Assembly: GCA_963756575.1 (NCBI GenBank)
Contig: CAVWOM010000006.1
Span: 248,001 to 312,000, forward strand
Origin: Palsa-504 sp963756575
GTDB lineage: Bacteria; Actinomycetota; Actinomycetes; Streptosporangiales; Streptosporangiaceae
Direction of reading: 5' to 3'
Length of the DNA: 64,000 bases
Shown here: positions 62,934 to 64,000 of the stretch, piece after piece
Numbering within the stretch: the stretch's first letter is position 1
Layout of the letters: each line of letters opens with the position of its first letter
Translations under genes and position numbers: made by a program
Notes under the pieces: model-generated
What the model was told of the DNA's origin: nothing
What the model saw: only the letters and a program-made list of their open reading frames with translations
The model's database searches: none

Positions 62934-63539
62934 TCAGGCGTCCTTGGCCGACTCGTCGTCGCGTCGTCCGCCTCAGTCTCGCGGCGTCATCGTCGGCGTC
63001 GGCCTCGGCCGCGTCGTCGTCGACGGCTACCTCGTCCGTGACATCGGTGTCCCTCGGCCTCAGCAGCCGCGCTGGCCTCGGCGGCCTCGGTCCGTCGTCG
63101 ACCTCGCTTCGGCCGCGGCCGGAGCCGCGGTCCTGGCCGGCTCGGGCCGGCGGGTACGACGGCGCGGCTTGGCCGCGACCGGCTCGCCGCGGACCAGCTC
63201 GATGACCGCCATGGCCGCGTTGTCACCCTTGCGCGGACCGATCTTCGTGATCCGGGTGTAGCCGCCGTCCCGCTCGGAGAACTCCGGCGCGATCTCGGTG
63301 AACAGCTGGTGCACCACGCCCTTGTCGGTGACCACGGTCAGCACGTGACGGCGGGCGTGCATGTCGCCGCGCTTGGCGAAGGTGATCAGCCGCTCGGCCA
63401 CCGGGCGCAGCCGCTTGGCCTTGGCCTCGGTGGTGGTGATCCGGCCGTGCTGGAACAGCGCCGTGGCCAGGTTCGCCAGGATGTGCCGCTCGTGAGCGGC
63501 GCTACCGCCCAGGCGGTGGCCCTTGGTGGGCGTGGGCAT
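62934..63539 (-). CDS. rplQ: Ribosomal protein L17 with acidic tail (tail frameshifted here)
   Basis: Core MPTPTKGHRLGGSAAHERHI, ITTTEAKAKRLRPVAERLIT and YTRITKIGPRKGDNAAMAVI is intact. The tail after RRTRRPEPARTAAPAAAEA passes through several frames; the acidic reading DTDVTDEVAVDDDAAEADAD and end DDESAKDA are the expected composition for actinobacterial L17 and require at least two indels. AAGGAGAGG precedes the ATG; rpoA is 37 nt upstream. Confidence 0.95.
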
Positions 63540-63576
63540 ACGGACCTCTCCTTGTTATACGTGGTGGGATGCCACG

Positions 63577-64000
63577 TCAGTACTGCTCGGTCTCCACGTA
63601 GCTCTCGTCGTCGTCGCTGTAGGCGCCGACGGCGCTGCTCGGGTCGAACCCGGGCGGCGAGTCCTTGAGCGACAGACCCATGTCAACGAGCTTCTGCTTG
63701 ACTTCCTCGATCGACTTGGCGCCGAAGTTCCTGATGTCGAGCAGGTCCTGCTCGCTGCGGCCGACGAGCTCGCCCACCGTGTGGATGCCCTCGCGCTTGA
63801 GGCAGTTGTACGAGCGCACGGTGAGGTTGAGGTCCTCGATCGGCAGCGCCAGGTCGGCCGCCAGCGCGGCGTCGGTCGGCGACGGGCCGATGTCGATGCC
63901 CTCGGCGTCGACGTTGAGCTCCCGGGCCAGGCCGAACAGCTCGACCAGCGTCTTGCCCGCGCTCGCCACCGCGTCCCGCGGCCGCATGCACGGCTTGGTC
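63577..64000 (-). CDS. rpoA: RNA polymerase alpha subunit, C-terminal part (runs off the window)
   Basis: The frame is open at the window edge, so only the last 140 residues are seen: TKPCMRPRDAVASAGKTLVE, then the alpha-CTD with its two helix-hairpin-helix motifs (LTVRSYNCLKREGIHTVGEL, DLLDIRNFGAKSIEEVKQKL) that bind UP elements and activators. The acidic tail ends DDDESYVETEQY. It is followed by rplQ and truA, the usual end of the alpha operon. Confidence 0.97.
   Translation of the reverse strand, partial: TKPCMRPRDAVASAGKTLVELFGLARELNVDAEGIDIGPSPTDAALAADLALPIEDLNLTVRSYNCLKREGIHTVGELVGRSEQDLLDIRNFGAKSIEEVKQKLVDMGLSLKDSPPGFDPSSAVGAYSDDDESYVETEQY

Overview
The window is 64 kb of very GC-rich chromosome from an actinomycete (Actinomycetota). 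This is supported by the gatCAB, ligA and mnmA order; by the rpoA-rplQ-truA and rplM-rpsI-glmM ribosomal segments; and by a conservon (sensor kinase, roadblock, DUF742, GTPase), an HTH/DUF397/ATPase triad, a mycothiol-type enzyme and an acyl-CoA carboxylase epsilon subunit. A Streptomycetales/Streptosporangiales-type filamentous organism fits best. The genus cannot be read from the sequence. No rRNA, tRNA, CRISPR array or insertion sequence was seen.

Layout. 0.1-3.3 kb: a NYN-domain protein, a stand-alone AccE and, on the minus strand, an SMC/RecF-like ATPase plus DUF4276 (TOPRIM-like) pair joined to the end of gatB. 3.3-12.2 kb: gatB, gatA and gatC, an ECF42-type sigma factor with its DGPF partner, an MDMPI-fold protein, ligA and a MetE-like protein. 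12.3-17.7 kb: an accessory island with small membrane proteins, a structured 1-kb non-coding region, a GntR/UTRA regulator, a 21-codon ORF, a GNAT acetyltransferase, a 2OG-Fe(II) oxygenase, a 37-codon ORF and two overlapping membrane genes. 17.8-32.5 kb: mnmA, a methyltransferase, cysteine desulfurase, etfBA, UDP-glucose dehydrogenase, the purN-purH-folD one-carbon/purine operon, a DUF6350 membrane protein, sucCD and icmB. 32.5-38.3 kb: an LCP cell-wall ligase, a DUF6542 protein and pcrA. 38.5-45.2 kb: the conservon and the WhiJ-type triad. 45.2-51.1 kb: mixed metabolic genes. 51-59.2 kb: tsaD-rimI-tsaB, an unknown anchored protein, tsaE, alr, nnr and glmM. 59.3-64 kb: rpsI, rplM, an unknown anchored protein, truA, rplQ and the 3' part of rpoA.

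Two properties cut across the window. First, more than a dozen genes have a TAnnnT-like -10 hexamer ending 6-7 nt before the start codon, the geometry of leaderless transcripts. I used this to choose several starts (pcrA, tsaB, PIG-L, purN). Second, about twenty single-base frameshifts break genes including essential ones (gatB, glmM, folD, rplM, rpsI, truA). Uncorrected indel errors in the assembly are the most economical explanation, so these are given as whole genes with the break position noted.

The most interesting material is the 13.9-17.7 kb island. It could be a small peptide-modification or peptide-signalling locus containing two ORFs that ordinary gene callers would miss. Next is the ATPase/TOPRIM-like pair behind gatB, which resembles two-gene anti-phage modules. 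Both functions are inferences.
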